Shown one piece after another: positions 26,400 through 35,456 of a stretch of DNA of 64,000 bases. The DNA lies in the NCBI RefSeq assembly GCF_001269885.1, contig NZ_LHVH01000018.1, positions 124,001 through 188,000 on the forward strand. The letters are read 5' to 3'. Made by a program: the position numbers and the translations under genes. The notes below the pieces were generated by a model. That model did not search any database, was not told the origin of the DNA, and saw only the letters and a list, made by a program, of their open reading frames with translations. Source of the DNA: Pseudomonas kilonensis. GTDB lineage: Bacteria; Pseudomonadota; Gammaproteobacteria; Pseudomonadales; Pseudomonadaceae. The stretch's first letter is position 1. Every line of letters begins with the position of its first letter.

Positions 26400-26460
26400 A
26401 GGTGATACTTTTCCGCAGGTCGACTGGCAATAGGAGTGATTACCATTTTCTCTCGTTGGA
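26400..26460 (+). promoter_or_regulatory. Conserved promoter block of receptor 2 (shared with receptor 1)
   Basis: AGGTGATACTTTT, TCGACTGGCAA, ACCATTT and CTCTCGTT occur in the same order and spacing as upstream of receptor 1. The block ends 15 bp before the start codon, with AAGGA as ribosome-binding site in between. It makes the two receptors likely members of one FecI regulon. Confidence 0.65.
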
Positions 26461-26475
26461 AAGGATCCTTAAGCC

Positions 26476-28692
26476 ATGTCTGTTGCAAGTCGACCTTGTG
26501 GTGAGTCTGCGTTATCCGTCGCGATTCGTACCGCCACGCTGAGTTTCGTTCTGGTCGCAGGAAGCGCCACCGCCTGGGCGGCAACCCCCGAGCAGGAGCC
26601 CGCCGCCGATAAAATCTCGAACGCTGCGGTGGTCGGCAACGGGCAAGGCTTGACCCTCGATGCGACCACTATCACCGGTACCGACAACAACCCAGGTGCA
26701 CTGCCACCCGTGTTGGCCGGTGGTCAAGTGGCACGCGGCGCACGCTTGGGGATGATGGGCAACAAGGACGTGATGGACACACCGTTCAGCGTGACCAGCT
26801 ACACCGCCAAGACCCTGGCCGACTTGCAAACCGTGACGGTGGCCGATGCCTTGCAGCGAGACCCTTCGGTGCGCTCGACGGGCCAGGTGGGCGGCATCGT
26901 CGACTCGTTTTTCATTCGTGGTTTTCCAATCGGCGAGGGTAACCTCGGCGAGCTGGCCTACGATGGCGTATACGGCGTGGCGCCCAACTACCGGGTGTTT
27001 ACCGACTACGCCGAGCGGGTCGAAGTGCTCAAGGGACCGGGCGCACTGATGTATGGCATGTCGCCGAACAGCGGGGTGGGCGGGGTGATCAATATCGTTC
27101 CCAAGCGGCCGTTGGACGAAGACCTGACGCGCTTTACTGGCAGTTATGCGTCTGATTCCTACGTGGGCGGACACTTGGACGTCAGCCGTCGATTCGGCTC
27201 GGAAAACCAGTTCGGGGTGCGCTTCAACGGCAGCCTCCAGGGCGGCGACACGGCCGTCGATGACCAGGAACGCGAACTCAACATCGGCGCGATCGCCTTC
27301 GATTATCGCGGCGAGCGTTTGCGTTTGAACCTCGACTTCATCAGCCAGAAAGAAAGTTTCGAAGGCGCCTCACGGCCGTTCAACTCCAATGTTGAGATTC
27401 CGTCAGCCCCTGACGGTCGCACCAACGCGTCGCAAAAATGGGGTTGGTCGGATACCAAGGAGCAGTCGGCCTTGCTCGGTGGTGAATACGACCTGACGGA
27501 CGCGGTCACGGTGTTTGCCCACGCCGGTGGCGGCCGGTCGGACGTCAAGCGGATGTCAGACCAGGTGCCACGAATACTCAACAGTGCCGGCGATATCGTC
27601 AACAGGCCGGGATATTACAAATTCAACGTGGATCGCTCGACAGCCGACGTGGGGGTACGCGGGATACTTGATACCGGCCCTATCACCCACACGACCACGC
27701 TGATGGCGACCACTTATCAGGATGAGCTGTCCCGGGGCATCAACAACGGGCCGAATGTCTCCTCGAACATTTATCACCCGGTGGACGCGCCCAAGCCAGC
27801 CATCAATGCGCCCAGGGTGCTGCGCGTATCCGAGTCGCAGTTGTCCGGCTTCGCATTGACCGACACCTTGTCGGCATTGGATGACCGTGTCCAACTGACC
27901 CTGGGGTTGCGTCGGCAGAACGTCAAGTCGGAAAATTACAACACCGCCGTTTTCACTCCGTCTTACGACAAAAGCAAAACCACGCCGATGTTCGGTATCG
28001 TCGTCAAACCCTGGGAAGACGTATCGCTCTACTACAACTATGTCGAGGGTCTGAGTAAGGGTGACGCTGCGCCAGCTAACGCGACCAATTCCGGGCAAAT
28101 GTTCGCACCTTATGTATCCAAGCAACACGAGATGGGCGTCAAGTACGAGCACGGCACCTTCATGACCACCCTGGCACTGTTCCAGATCGAGAAGCCCAGT
28201 GGCGAGATCGACGCGAACGATGTCTTCTCGGTGCAGGCCGAACAGCGCAACCGTGGCGTGGAACTGAGCGTATTCGGCGAAGTGGCCCCCGGCACACGCC
28301 TGATGGGCGGAGTCACACTGCTCGACGGCGAACTGACGGATTCCGCCACCGCGGCCAACCGTGGCAATAAACCGGTGGGCGTGCCTGAGGTACAAGCCAA
28401 CCTGTGGGCGGAATGGGACACCCCGTGGATGGAGGGCTTTACTCTCACCAGTGGTGCGATTTATACCGGCAGCCAATACGTGAACCAGGCCAATACCCAG
28501 GAGCTGGATGCGTGGACTCGCTTTGATGCGGGGGCTCGCTACGCCACCAAGATCGAAGGTCGGCCTACGACTTTCCGAGCCACGGTTCAAAACGTCTTTG
28601 ATCGCGAATACTGGTCGGGTGTCGCCTCGTATGGGGCGTTCTCTCCCGGTTCTCCGCGCACATTGCAGCTGTCGGCCACGGTCGATTTTTAA
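26476..28692 (+). CDS. TonB-dependent siderophore receptor, paralogue without STN domain
   Basis: 738 residues: signal peptide ending near ATAWAATPEQ, a plug opening with VARGARLGMMGNKDVMDTPF, and a barrel ending PRTLQLSATVDF with terminal Phe. It is similar to the receptor at 20914 along the plug and barrel (for example GQVGGIVDSFFIRGFPIGEG versus GQAGGIVDSFFIRGFPLGEG), but lacks the N-terminal signalling domain. It should therefore transport without signalling to FecR. It is transcribed away from the other genes and carries the same upstream block as the first receptor. It could bind a variant of the same siderophore. Confidence 0.92.
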   Translation: MSVASRPCGESALSVAIRTATLSFVLVAGSATAWAATPEQEPAADKISNAAVVGNGQGLTLDATTITGTDNNPGALPPVLAGGQVARGARLGMMGNKDVMDTPFSVTSYTAKTLADLQTVTVADALQRDPSVRSTGQVGGIVDSFFIRGFPIGEGNLGELAYDGVYGVAPNYRVFTDYAERVEVLKGPGALMYGMSPNSGVGGVINIVPKRPLDEDLTRFTGSYASDSYVGGHLDVSRRFGSENQFGVRFNGSLQGGDTAVDDQERELNIGAIAFDYRGERLRLNLDFISQKESFEGASRPFNSNVEIPSAPDGRTNASQKWGWSDTKEQSALLGGEYDLTDAVTVFAHAGGGRSDVKRMSDQVPRILNSAGDIVNRPGYYKFNVDRSTADVGVRGILDTGPITHTTTLMATTYQDELSRGINNGPNVSSNIYHPVDAPKPAINAPRVLRVSESQLSGFALTDTLSALDDRVQLTLGLRRQNVKSENYNTAVFTPSYDKSKTTPMFGIVVKPWEDVSLYYNYVEGLSKGDAAPANATNSGQMFAPYVSKQHEMGVKYEHGTFMTTLALFQIEKPSGEIDANDVFSVQAEQRNRGVELSVFGEVAPGTRLMGGVTLLDGELTDSATAANRGNKPVGVPEVQANLWAEWDTPWMEGFTLTSGAIYTGSQYVNQANTQELDAWTRFDAGARYATKIEGRPTTFRATVQNVFDREYWSGVASYGAFSPGSPRTLQLSATVDF

Positions 28693-28703
28693 GAAGCAGG
28701 CAA

Positions 28704-28728
28704 GGGTGGCTCAAACCAAGGGCCACCC
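28704..28728. terminator. Hairpin between convergent receptor 2 and phl operon end
   Basis: GGTGGC (28705) pairs with GCCACC (28722) around a short loop, in the 56-bp gap between two convergent genes. A pyrimidine-rich tail follows on the plus strand. Probably a two-way terminator, though the U-run is weak. Confidence 0.4.
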
Positions 28729-28748
28729 CCCTCGTTTATAGCGATCGA

Positions 28749-29675
28749 TCAGAACTTTTTCGGCACAGGCAGGGGCCGGTCGATACCGTCACGGTCAGCA
28801 GCGCGTCGCGCAGGCAAGGGCACCAGCGAAACCAATTCCTCTTCGACGATTTGATTGCTCATGGCCAATTCCAGCTCGGGGCAGTCAATGCTGAGCCAGT
28901 CACCGTGCTGGAGCGGCACATTCGCGGTGCGATGGCTCAAGCTGTGAAACACGTAATGAACCAGCCCAGGCTCGAGAAACTGCTCATGTTTCTCCAGAAA
29001 CTCCTCTGAGTATCGGCGCAAACTCTGCCAGCGATGCAAACTCATCCGGTGGTGACTTGCCGTCAAGGGTTGGCCGTCGCGTTCTATCTGGACATTGATG
29101 GCCAAGTCAGCCTGCAGTTCCCCCACGATCAATGCCGGGGCAATCGCACAGGTACGCAAGTGCGCATGCGTTGAAGAAATGGCGTCACGACTGTGCAATA
29201 CATGATCGTGAATATCGTTGCCCAGGGTAAAACCAATGAAGCGCAGCGCACCAAACGGGTCGACCCAATAAAGGCAGACAATGCACGGTTCGCTACTGAT
29301 GCTTTGCGAATGATAAGGCACCTGCAAAGGGTCGCCGTCGGTCTTGAGCAGTCGGCCGTTACCTTTGTAATACCAGGCTTGTTCCGTCTTGGCGGTACAG
29401 AGGGTGATTTCGCTGATCTGGACCAATAAGTTGTTATCGGGTTTGAGCGGCGGTCGGTATTTCACCGCCGCAGGCGTAAGCGGGTAGGGTGTGGACGGTA
29501 GGTCCTTGAGATAGGACTCCCAGTCCATATTCCGATCCGCGCAATGGGCCAGGGCTTCATACAGATTTCCCTGGGGGGGACGCACCTCCCGGCTTTGCCC
29601 GGACTTGAAGTCAAATACGCCAAGGCCTCCTCGCGGCACTGGAGAGTCCAGCAACATTACATAATGGGTCATCAC
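28749..29675 (-). CDS. FAH-superfamily (AraD1-like) protein coupled to phlE
   Basis: 308 residues. The middle and end follow the fumarylacetoacetate hydrolase / AraD1-like pattern: GFTLGNDIHDHVLHSRD, AHLRTCAIAPALIVGELQAD, and VHYVFHSLSHRTANVPLQHG near the C-terminus. FAH enzymes cleave or dehydrate beta-keto acids at a metal bound by Glu-x-Glu and Asp; here the motif reads EPCIV, so the second Glu is replaced by Cys. The start overlaps the phlE stop as ATGA, so it belongs to the phl operon. The name phlI has been used for an additional phl gene, but I cannot confirm that it is this one. Function unproven. Confidence 0.7.
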   Translation of the reverse strand: MMTHYVMLLDSPVPRGGLGVFDFKSGQSREVRPPQGNLYEALAHCADRNMDWESYLKDLPSTPYPLTPAAVKYRPPLKPDNNLLVQISEITLCTAKTEQAWYYKGNGRLLKTDGDPLQVPYHSQSISSEPCIVCLYWVDPFGALRFIGFTLGNDIHDHVLHSRDAISSTHAHLRTCAIAPALIVGELQADLAINVQIERDGQPLTASHHRMSLHRWQSLRRYSEEFLEKHEQFLEPGLVHYVFHSLSHRTANVPLQHGDWLSIDCPELELAMSNQIVEEELVSLVPLPARRAADRDGIDRPLPVPKKF

Positions 29676-30943
29676 TTATCCTCCAGGGTCAAGCGTGCGG
29701 ACAGGGGGGCGTAGTCCTTGAGTCCGTTGAACGCCGGGTTTGCCTCTTTGAGCCGTAAGGACAGCAAGCCCCCCGTGATACTTCCGGCCAGTGCCAGGAA
29801 CAGAATCGCAGTGAGTCCCCACGTCATGGCGATGTAGCCGGCGACGACAGGCGCGACGCCTCCTCCAAGAATCTCTCCGCAGCCCACCACCAGGCCCGTC
29901 GCGGTGGCCAATAAACTGGGCGGCACTGATTCGCTGGTCAGTGGACCGACCGTCATGCAGATCAGGCTGAAGTTGATAAAGGACAAGAAAAATAATTGAA
30001 GGAACAGTAGCCAGGGCAACGGTGGGCTGATGATCAATAAACCCACCAACAGCGCGCTGATCATGAAGCAGATGGAGACCACGGGCTTGCGACCCAGTTG
30101 GTCGGACAAGCCGGGAATGACCAACTGGCCAAAAAAACCACCCAGGCCAATTGCAGAAATGATCATGGCCATGGAGAAATTGCTCAGGTGCAGAATGTCT
30201 GTCAGGTAGCTGGGGAGCAGGGCACACAGAACGAACTGGCACGTCAGTATGCAAAGCATCAAGGCAATATTGAGCCGCACATTCCCGCTGGACAGGGCCG
30301 TCCTCCACTGACTTTTGGAGGTGCGTGCAATCGACACCGCGCTGGGCGCCTGGGTCGGTTGGTAGGTTCTATAGAGGTACCAGGCCACTAACAGGCCGGG
30401 TAACGAAATGATGGCGAACACGGCGCGCCAGGATCCGAATATTTCCAGCAAGACGCCCGCCAGCAGCGGTCCGAGGCACAGGCCGATGATGGGGAACAAG
30501 GCCTGTTGAATCCCTAGATTGAGTCCGCGCCGGGAAGGCTGCGAGACTTCATCGGTGACAATGATACTGACCGGAGTGAAGGCGCCTTCGCAGACGCCCA
30601 TCAAGGCGCGCAAGAGCACCAGGCCCACCAGGCTGGTGATCAATGCAGACGCACCGGCCAGGAGCGATAGCAGGGTGATCGACAGCACCAGCAACTTCTT
30701 GGGGCCCAGTACCCTGATGGCGGCACCCATGAACAGGGCAGAGCCTCCCCATGCAAATGCCAGGATGGCCGACAACATGCTCAAGTCCTGATAGTCCAGG
30801 GCCAAGTCACGCATGATCACCGGGAACAGCGGCATGATAATGAACCTGTCCAGTCCTACCAGCCCGAAGCTCAGCGACAGAAGCGTGATCATGCGTCTTT
30901 CATAGCCGCCCCAAGGTCGAGTGACCAGATATTTCATCTCCAT
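29672..30943 (-). CDS. phlE: PhlE, MFS exporter of the phloroglucinol locus
   Basis: 423 residues with twelve membrane helices; FGLVGLDRFIIMPLFPVIMR opens the first helix and SDQLGRKPVV is the loop motif in the second half. Position directly downstream of phlD, on the same strand, is that of phlE in DAPG producers. PhlE is reported to act in export of and resistance to phloroglucinol compounds. It is separated from phlD by 125 bp containing a strong hairpin and overlaps the FAH-like gene by four bases. Confidence 0.92.
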   Translation of the reverse strand: MEMKYLVTRPWGGYERRMITLLSLSFGLVGLDRFIIMPLFPVIMRDLALDYQDLSMLSAILAFAWGGSALFMGAAIRVLGPKKLLVLSITLLSLLAGASALITSLVGLVLLRALMGVCEGAFTPVSIIVTDEVSQPSRRGLNLGIQQALFPIIGLCLGPLLAGVLLEIFGSWRAVFAIISLPGLLVAWYLYRTYQPTQAPSAVSIARTSKSQWRTALSSGNVRLNIALMLCILTCQFVLCALLPSYLTDILHLSNFSMAMIISAIGLGGFFGQLVIPGLSDQLGRKPVVSICFMISALLVGLLIISPPLPWLLFLQLFFLSFINFSLICMTVGPLTSESVPPSLLATATGLVVGCGEILGGGVAPVVAGYIAMTWGLTAILFLALAGSITGGLLSLRLKEANPAFNGLKDYAPLSARLTLEDK

Positions 30944-31020
30944 GTTCCTTCCCCTTCTTTCCCTAGTGCTTTCGAAGCCCTCTCGAACGAGGTGAACGTC
31001 TGCGATCGATACGCCTGTAA

Positions 31021-31042
31021 CCAGGGGCAGGTGTGCCCCTGG
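31021..31042. terminator. Perfect hairpin between phlD and phlE
   Basis: CCAGGGGCA and TGCCCCTGG pair over nine bases around a four-base loop, 27 bp after the phlD stop. There is no U-run on the minus strand, so it may stabilise the phlACBD mRNA or reduce read-through into phlE instead of ending all transcripts. Confidence 0.5.
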
Positions 31043-31068
31043 CTGGGTGCCGGTGTTTTACGGGGCTG

Positions 31069-32118
31069 TCAGGCGACCCACTTGCCCACGGCCATTTCCG
31101 CGGTGAAACCGGGGCCGAAGGCCGCCAGCATGCCCGTCGCGCCATCGACAAGCCCGCTGTCAAACTGGCGCTTGAGCACATCGAAGACCACCACGCTGGC
31201 GATGTTCCCGGCTTCGCTCAAGCTGTCGCGAGACTGCGCGACCCGACCGGGATGCAGGTCCAGTTGCAGGACCAGTTCATCAAGAATTTTCCGTCCGCCG
31301 GTATGGAAGATGAAAAAGTCATTTTGGGCGCAATGTTGATTGAAGGTCTCGTAGTTCAATTCCTCCATCATCGGTGCGACATCTTTAATGGAGTTCATGA
31401 CGGCTTTGTCCAAGGTAAAGTGAAAGCCACTGTCCTTAACGTCGTATTTGATGTAGTGCTCGCTATCAGGCAGGAAGTAAGACCCGGTCTTGGCGATCTT
31501 GAAACCAGGCGCCTTGTCATCGGCGCGCATGACGCAGGCCGATACGGCATCGCCGAATAACGCCGCCGATATGAACGCGTGCAACTTGGTGTCCTGGGGT
31601 TGATAGCAGAGCGATGAGAACTCCAGGGAGACGATGAGGACATGGTTGTCCGGCGCCCGGCTGGCAAAATCATTGGCTCGATTGATCGCCGCAGCACCTG
31701 CCACGCAGCCCAATTGAGCGATGGGCAGTTGTACGGTCGACGTTCGCAGGCCCAGGTCATTGATCAGGTGGGCCGTCAGCGAAGGCATCATGAAACCCGT
31801 GCACGATGTCACCGCGACCATGCGAATGTCGTCGGTGGTCAGCCCGGCATTCTCAATGGCTTGGCGCGCCGCGATGGACGACATGCGGCGGGCTTCGCGC
31901 TCATAAACGATGCTGCGATGGGTAAAGCCGGTATGCACCGCCAGTTCATCGATAGGCAGGACCAAGTGCCGTTCGTTTACCTGTGTGTTTTGAATCATTC
32001 GTTTGGCAAGTGCCATTCGTGGATGATCATCATGCAACTGCTCCAGATGCTCGATCATTTGTTGCTGGGTGATCTTGTATTGCGGAAACAACAGACTGGG
32101 TTTGCAAAGAGTAGACAT
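31069..32118 (-). CDS. phlD: PhlD, type III polyketide synthase (phloroglucinol synthase)
   Basis: 349 residues of the chalcone/stilbene-synthase fold. Counting from the Met at 32118, the catalytic Cys in [12 protein letters not shown] is residue 138, as in characterised PhlD; the His is in [15 protein letters not shown] and the Asn in [11 protein letters not shown]. PhlD condenses three malonyl-CoA into phloroglucinol, the core of DAPG. The start at 32118 has GAGGA upstream; a longer frame to 32157 is not supported. It is the fourth gene of phlACBD, 157 bp after phlB, a gap where I see no gene. Confidence 0.96.
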   Translation of the reverse strand: MSTLCKPSLLFPQYKITQQQMIEHLEQLHDDHPRMALAKRMIQNTQVNERHLVLPIDELAVHTGFTHRSIVYEREARRMSSIAARQAIENAGLTTDDIRMVAVTSCTGFMMPSLTAHLINDLGLRTSTVQLPIAQLGCVAGAAAINRANDFASRAPDNHVLIVSLEFSSLCYQPQDTKLHAFISAALFGDAVSACVMRADDKAPGFKIAKTGSYFLPDSEHYIKYDVKDSGFHFTLDKAVMNSIKDVAPMMEELNYETFNQHCAQNDFFIFHTGGRKILDELVLQLDLHPGRVAQSRDSLSEAGNIASVVVFDVLKRQFDSGLVDGATGMLAAFGPGFTAEMAVGKWVA

Positions 32119-32275
32119 GACAAGTCCTCGGCTAGAAGCCAATAAAGTTAGAAGCACATTTAAGGCAATGACTGCAAAGCAGGACTCTGAAAGACAGAAT
32201 CAAAGCAGCGGGCTGGGAGGCCAAAAACTTGACTGTTGTTATCGAAAGAGCGGGGTGTAGCGGACGCCTTGTTGG

Positions 32276-32716
32276 TTATTTCACCAAGACAAACTTATAG
32301 GCATATTGCCAGGCCAAGTTGCTTTCCCGGACATGTTTGCGAATAACCATGCGCACGGGCGCACCGCTGACGACTTGCCGGGGATCGATGACATCAACGA
32401 TTTCCGAGGCAATCACCAGGCCATCATCCAGGCGCACCATCGCCATGAAACGGGGCACGGTTTCGCCATAGCCCATGGCCGCCAGTATCGGATTCTCGGC
32501 ATGAGCGCTGACTTGGATCGTGCCGGTGCGTGCGCAGCGATACGGTTCCACATTCAACGAATTGCACGCGCCACACACTGTGCGCCGGGGGAAGAAGATC
32601 TCGTCGCAATCCTGGCAACGGCTGCCTTCGAGACGGTATTTGCCGCCGTGCTCGCGCCATTCGCGCAACATGCTGGCAGTGGTCATGCGGTGAATTTGTT
32701 CAGGGTAAAGGGACAT
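32276..32716 (-). CDS. phlB: PhlB, OB-fold/zinc-ribbon subunit of the acetyltransferase
   Basis: 146 residues. A four-Cys zinc ribbon ([18 protein letters not shown]) precedes an OB-fold domain, the DUF35-type architecture of thiolase partner proteins. PhlB is the small subunit of the PhlACB complex, which acetylates phloroglucinol to mono- and diacetylphloroglucinol. The start at 32716 lies 10 bp from the phlC stop and has AAGGAGCC upstream; a longer frame to 32869 reads into phlC and is rejected. Confidence 0.95.
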   Translation of the reverse strand: MSLYPEQIHRMTTASMLREWREHGGKYRLEGSRCQDCDEIFFPRRTVCGACNSLNVEPYRCARTGTIQVSAHAENPILAAMGYGETVPRFMAMVRLDDGLVIASEIVDVIDPRQVVSGAPVRMVIRKHVRESNLAWQYAYKFVLVK

Positions 32717-32726
32717 GGTCGGCTCC

Positions 32727-33923
32727 TTAATCGTTGGAAAGCACAATGACACTGTTGTGCGCGGCGTAACCGCCCAGGTTTTGCGAGACGCCAATACGGG
32801 CGCCTTTGACTTGGTTGTTGGACTCGCCGCGAAGCTGTCGGAACAACTCAGTAATGTGCAAAATCCCATCGCAACCGGAGGCGTGGCCGCGCCCGATGTT
32901 GCCGCCGTCAGTGTTCAGGGGAAGTTGCCCATCAAGGGCTATGCCGCCTTCCAATACGAAGTCGCCTGCCTGGCCTGGACCACATACGCCCATGGACTCC
33001 ATTTGAATCAGCCCGGCGCCCAGCAAGTCGTAGACTTGCGCCACATCGATATCCTTTGCAGTGATACCGGCTTTTTTGTAGGCGATTTCGGCGCAGGCTA
33101 TCGAGTTGGCGGAAACCGCCATGCCTACATCTTTTGGCAGCCCCGGAAATTGCAGCGTCGGGTTGTGATAGCGCGTGCCGAAATAGTGCGATACGCCGGT
33201 GTAGGCACAGCCACGGATAAATACCGGTTGGGTCGTGTAACGGTGCGCAAGGTGTTCGGCCACCAGGATGGCGCAACCGCTGGCTTCACCCCAGGCCAAC
33301 ATCGAGCCACAGGCTTCGCTACTCTTGAGTGCTTCGAGGGACGGAATCGGCACGCCATAGCGGGTAGCCATGGGGGTGTTGTGGGCATAGATACGCATCT
33401 GCCGCCCAAACGTCGCCAATACATCCGCTTCGCGTCCTGCATAACCGAACTTTTCAAAATACTCGGCGGTCGCCAGGGCGAAGGCGTCTGTGTGTGAGAT
33501 GCCGAGAAAATAATCGTATTCACATTCAGTGCTGGAGCCGATGTACTCGGCGTAGTTGATGTGGTCGGTCATTTTTTCAAAGCCGCCGCACAGAACGATG
33601 TCGTATTCACCTGAGGCGACCATTTGGTGGGCCATCTGGAAAGACACCGAGCTGCTGGTGCAGTTGGCAGTACTCATGAACGTGGGGGCAGGGCTGATAC
33701 CCAGGGCATCGGAAATGGTCGGGCCCAGGCCTCCGTACTCAGAAATGCCTTCACCGTGGTAGCCATAGGCAACTGCCTGGAGTTCGCGGGGATGCATCTT
33801 GATGGCGTTGAGTGCTTGGTAGGCGGACTCGACGATCATCTCCTTGAAGGTCTGACGAACTCTGGAACTGCCCGGTTTAGGGGTATAGGCAGCCGAAACG
33901 ATAGCAACGCGTCGTGCGCTCAT
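32727..33923 (-). CDS. phlC: PhlC, thiolase-fold catalytic subunit of the acetyltransferase
   Basis: 398 residues, thiolase fold. Cys88 in [12 protein letters not shown] is the position of the acyl-carrying nucleophile known for PhlC, and the C-terminal [12 protein letters not shown] loop is kept. With PhlA and PhlB it forms the heteromeric monoacetylphloroglucinol acetyltransferase, a Friedel-Crafts C-acylase that does not need CoA esters. It lies 31 bp behind phlA and 10 bp before phlB. Confidence 0.95.
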   Translation of the reverse strand: MSARRVAIVSAAYTPKPGSSRVRQTFKEMIVESAYQALNAIKMHPRELQAVAYGYHGEGISEYGGLGPTISDALGISPAPTFMSTANCTSSSVSFQMAHQMVASGEYDIVLCGGFEKMTDHINYAEYIGSSTECEYDYFLGISHTDAFALATAEYFEKFGYAGREADVLATFGRQMRIYAHNTPMATRYGVPIPSLEALKSSEACGSMLAWGEASGCAILVAEHLAHRYTTQPVFIRGCAYTGVSHYFGTRYHNPTLQFPGLPKDVGMAVSANSIACAEIAYKKAGITAKDIDVAQVYDLLGAGLIQMESMGVCGPGQAGDFVLEGGIALDGQLPLNTDGGNIGRGHASGCDGILHITELFRQLRGESNNQVKGARIGVSQNLGGYAAHNSVIVLSND

Positions 33924-33954
33924 AAAAAAGTGCTCCTTGCTGGATGGATTGGAA

Positions 33955-35037
33955 TCAGAGATAGGCCGTCAGGGCATAGTCGGGCCGCAAGTATTTGAAC
34001 TCGTACTTGATCGACGTCCCGTAATCCACGTAGTACTTATCCTCCAGCAGCGTGCGCAGCGGAACGTTGGTCTTTTGATAGGCTTCGATGGCATCGGTGA
34101 CGGTCAAGGCAATGGCATCGCTGCCCGCACCAAACCCATAGGAAACCACCAGGATTCTTTCACCGGGACGCGCTTGATCGAGGACGTTGACCAAACCCAG
34201 CAAAGGGCTTGCTGCCCCGGCATCACCGACATTCTGGGCATAGATGCCAGGTTCGATTTGCGCCGTCGTGAAGCCCAGGTGCTTGCCGAGAGAGTAGGGG
34301 GTTGAGACCAGGTTTTGCTGGAAGACGACATAATCGAAATCAGCAGCCTGCGCATGGATCTTGGCCATCAATCCCGAGGCAGCACGGCGAGTCTGGTCTT
34401 CAAGGCCGATGCTGTTCTTGTCCGAGCCCAGTCCCATTCCCGACCGGATATAGCGGTCCCCTTGAGGCCTGATGTTGTCAGCGACATCCGCCGCGCAGGA
34501 AAAACTTGCGTCAAAGTACGCGATCACATTTTCTGTACCCAACAGCAGGGCCGCGGCGCCCGCTCCGGCGTAGGACTCTGTCAAATCACCGGGGGCGGTG
34601 TTGCGGTTGATCGTATCGGCGCCCACCGCCAACGCGTTGCCCACCATGCCCGATGCTACCAAGGCGTATGCGATCTGAAGGGCGCTGGTGCCTGATTTGC
34701 CGGCAAACTGCACGTCTGCACAGAAGGCGTCGTAGCCGCAGCCGAGCATTTCCAGGATGATCGCCGCCGAGGCCCGGGAGTCATAAGGATTGGTGCAGGT
34801 GCCAAGATAAAGCGCTTCAAGGGAACAAGGCGGCGCTTTGTCCAACGCGCGTTGCGCGGCTAGCACGCCCAAGGTGATGACGTCTTCATCAGGTTGCAGC
34901 ACAGCCCTTTCAAGGATGCCCAATTGACCCTTTACCAAGCTCAAATCGGTGTTTTTCCACACCTGGATCACGTCGTCCACCTTGAGCCGGCAGACCGGGA
35001 TGCCCGCGCCATAGCTCACAATTCCTACTTTATTCAT
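33955..35037 (-). CDS. phlA: PhlA, KAS-III-like structural subunit of the acetyltransferase
   Basis: 360 residues of the HMG-CoA-synthase/KAS III fold. The stretch [16 protein letters not shown] stands where related enzymes have an active-site Cys, and no Cys is present, so PhlA is not the acyl carrier; this matches the known role split with PhlC. The start at 35037 ([12 protein letters not shown]) has GGAGGAAG upstream, a strong site. That GGA-rich leader is also the type of sequence recognised by RsmA/RsmE, the repressor under GacA control of DAPG. First gene of phlACBD, divergent from phlF. Confidence 0.95.
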   Translation of the reverse strand: MNKVGIVSYGAGIPVCRLKVDDVIQVWKNTDLSLVKGQLGILERAVLQPDEDVITLGVLAAQRALDKAPPCSLEALYLGTCTNPYDSRASAAIILEMLGCGYDAFCADVQFAGKSGTSALQIAYALVASGMVGNALAVGADTINRNTAPGDLTESYAGAGAAALLLGTENVIAYFDASFSCAADVADNIRPQGDRYIRSGMGLGSDKNSIGLEDQTRRAASGLMAKIHAQAADFDYVVFQQNLVSTPYSLGKHLGFTTAQIEPGIYAQNVGDAGAASPLLGLVNVLDQARPGERILVVSYGFGAGSDAIALTVTDAIEAYQKTNVPLRTLLEDKYYVDYGTSIKYEFKYLRPDYALTAYL

Positions 35038-35234
35038 GTGTACTTCCTCCAGATTCCGTTCTTTCACCTGCTGGCAGAACGCCGTGACAGGTGCATGAAA
35101 TATTTAGAAACTATCTATTGGTGCTCGCAAAGTGATAAATGGCGGTCCCATGCCTCATAAATCGGCAGGTCCAAGCGACAGAACCTACCGGTCAACCTAT
35201 GAACAATAGGCTTGTTTTCGTACAATCATTATGT

Positions 35235-35264
35235 ATGATACGAAACGTACCGTATCGTTAAGGT
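35235..35264. promoter_or_regulatory. PhlF operator (phO) in the phlA promoter region
   Basis: The 30 bases match the PhlF operator as I know it from DAPG producers and from PhlF-based synthetic promoters. The core is GATACG-N8-CGTATC (35237-35256). A CATAAT -10-like box for phlA lies immediately downstream at 35228-35233 on the minus strand. PhlF binding here represses phlACBD until DAPG releases it. Confidence 0.9.
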
Positions 35265-35371
35265 AGCGTTAAAAATTTATGACTTTCCTTCTCGTATCTC
35301 CCTATATAGAGGTAATAAGCGCTCAAGAGACCCCCTGCTAAGCAGAAGCTGAGATCAAATAAACATACAAA

Positions 35372-35391
35372 ACGAAACGATCCGTTTCATT
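35372..35391. promoter_or_regulatory. Second PhlF-operator-like site at the phlF promoter
   Basis: The site shares ACGAAACGNNCCGTNTCNTT with bases 35240-35259 of the main operator (16 of 16 fixed positions) and contains GAAACG-N3-CGTTTC. It overlaps the -35-like TTTCAT (35385) of a candidate phlF promoter, 17 bp from CTATAC (35408). It suggests that PhlF represses its own gene. Confidence 0.65.
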
Positions 35392-35456
35392 GCTTTTCGA
35401 GAGAATCCTATACCCTGAGTCTCTTTTGTCAAGCGCCATATTGGAGATTTTGATTT

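Noticed and set aside
33955..35037. PhlA as inactive or pseudogenised because the thiolase-fold Cys is missing
   Set aside because: The absence is normal for PhlA; the acyl Cys is Cys88 of PhlC in the same complex, so the gene is intact.
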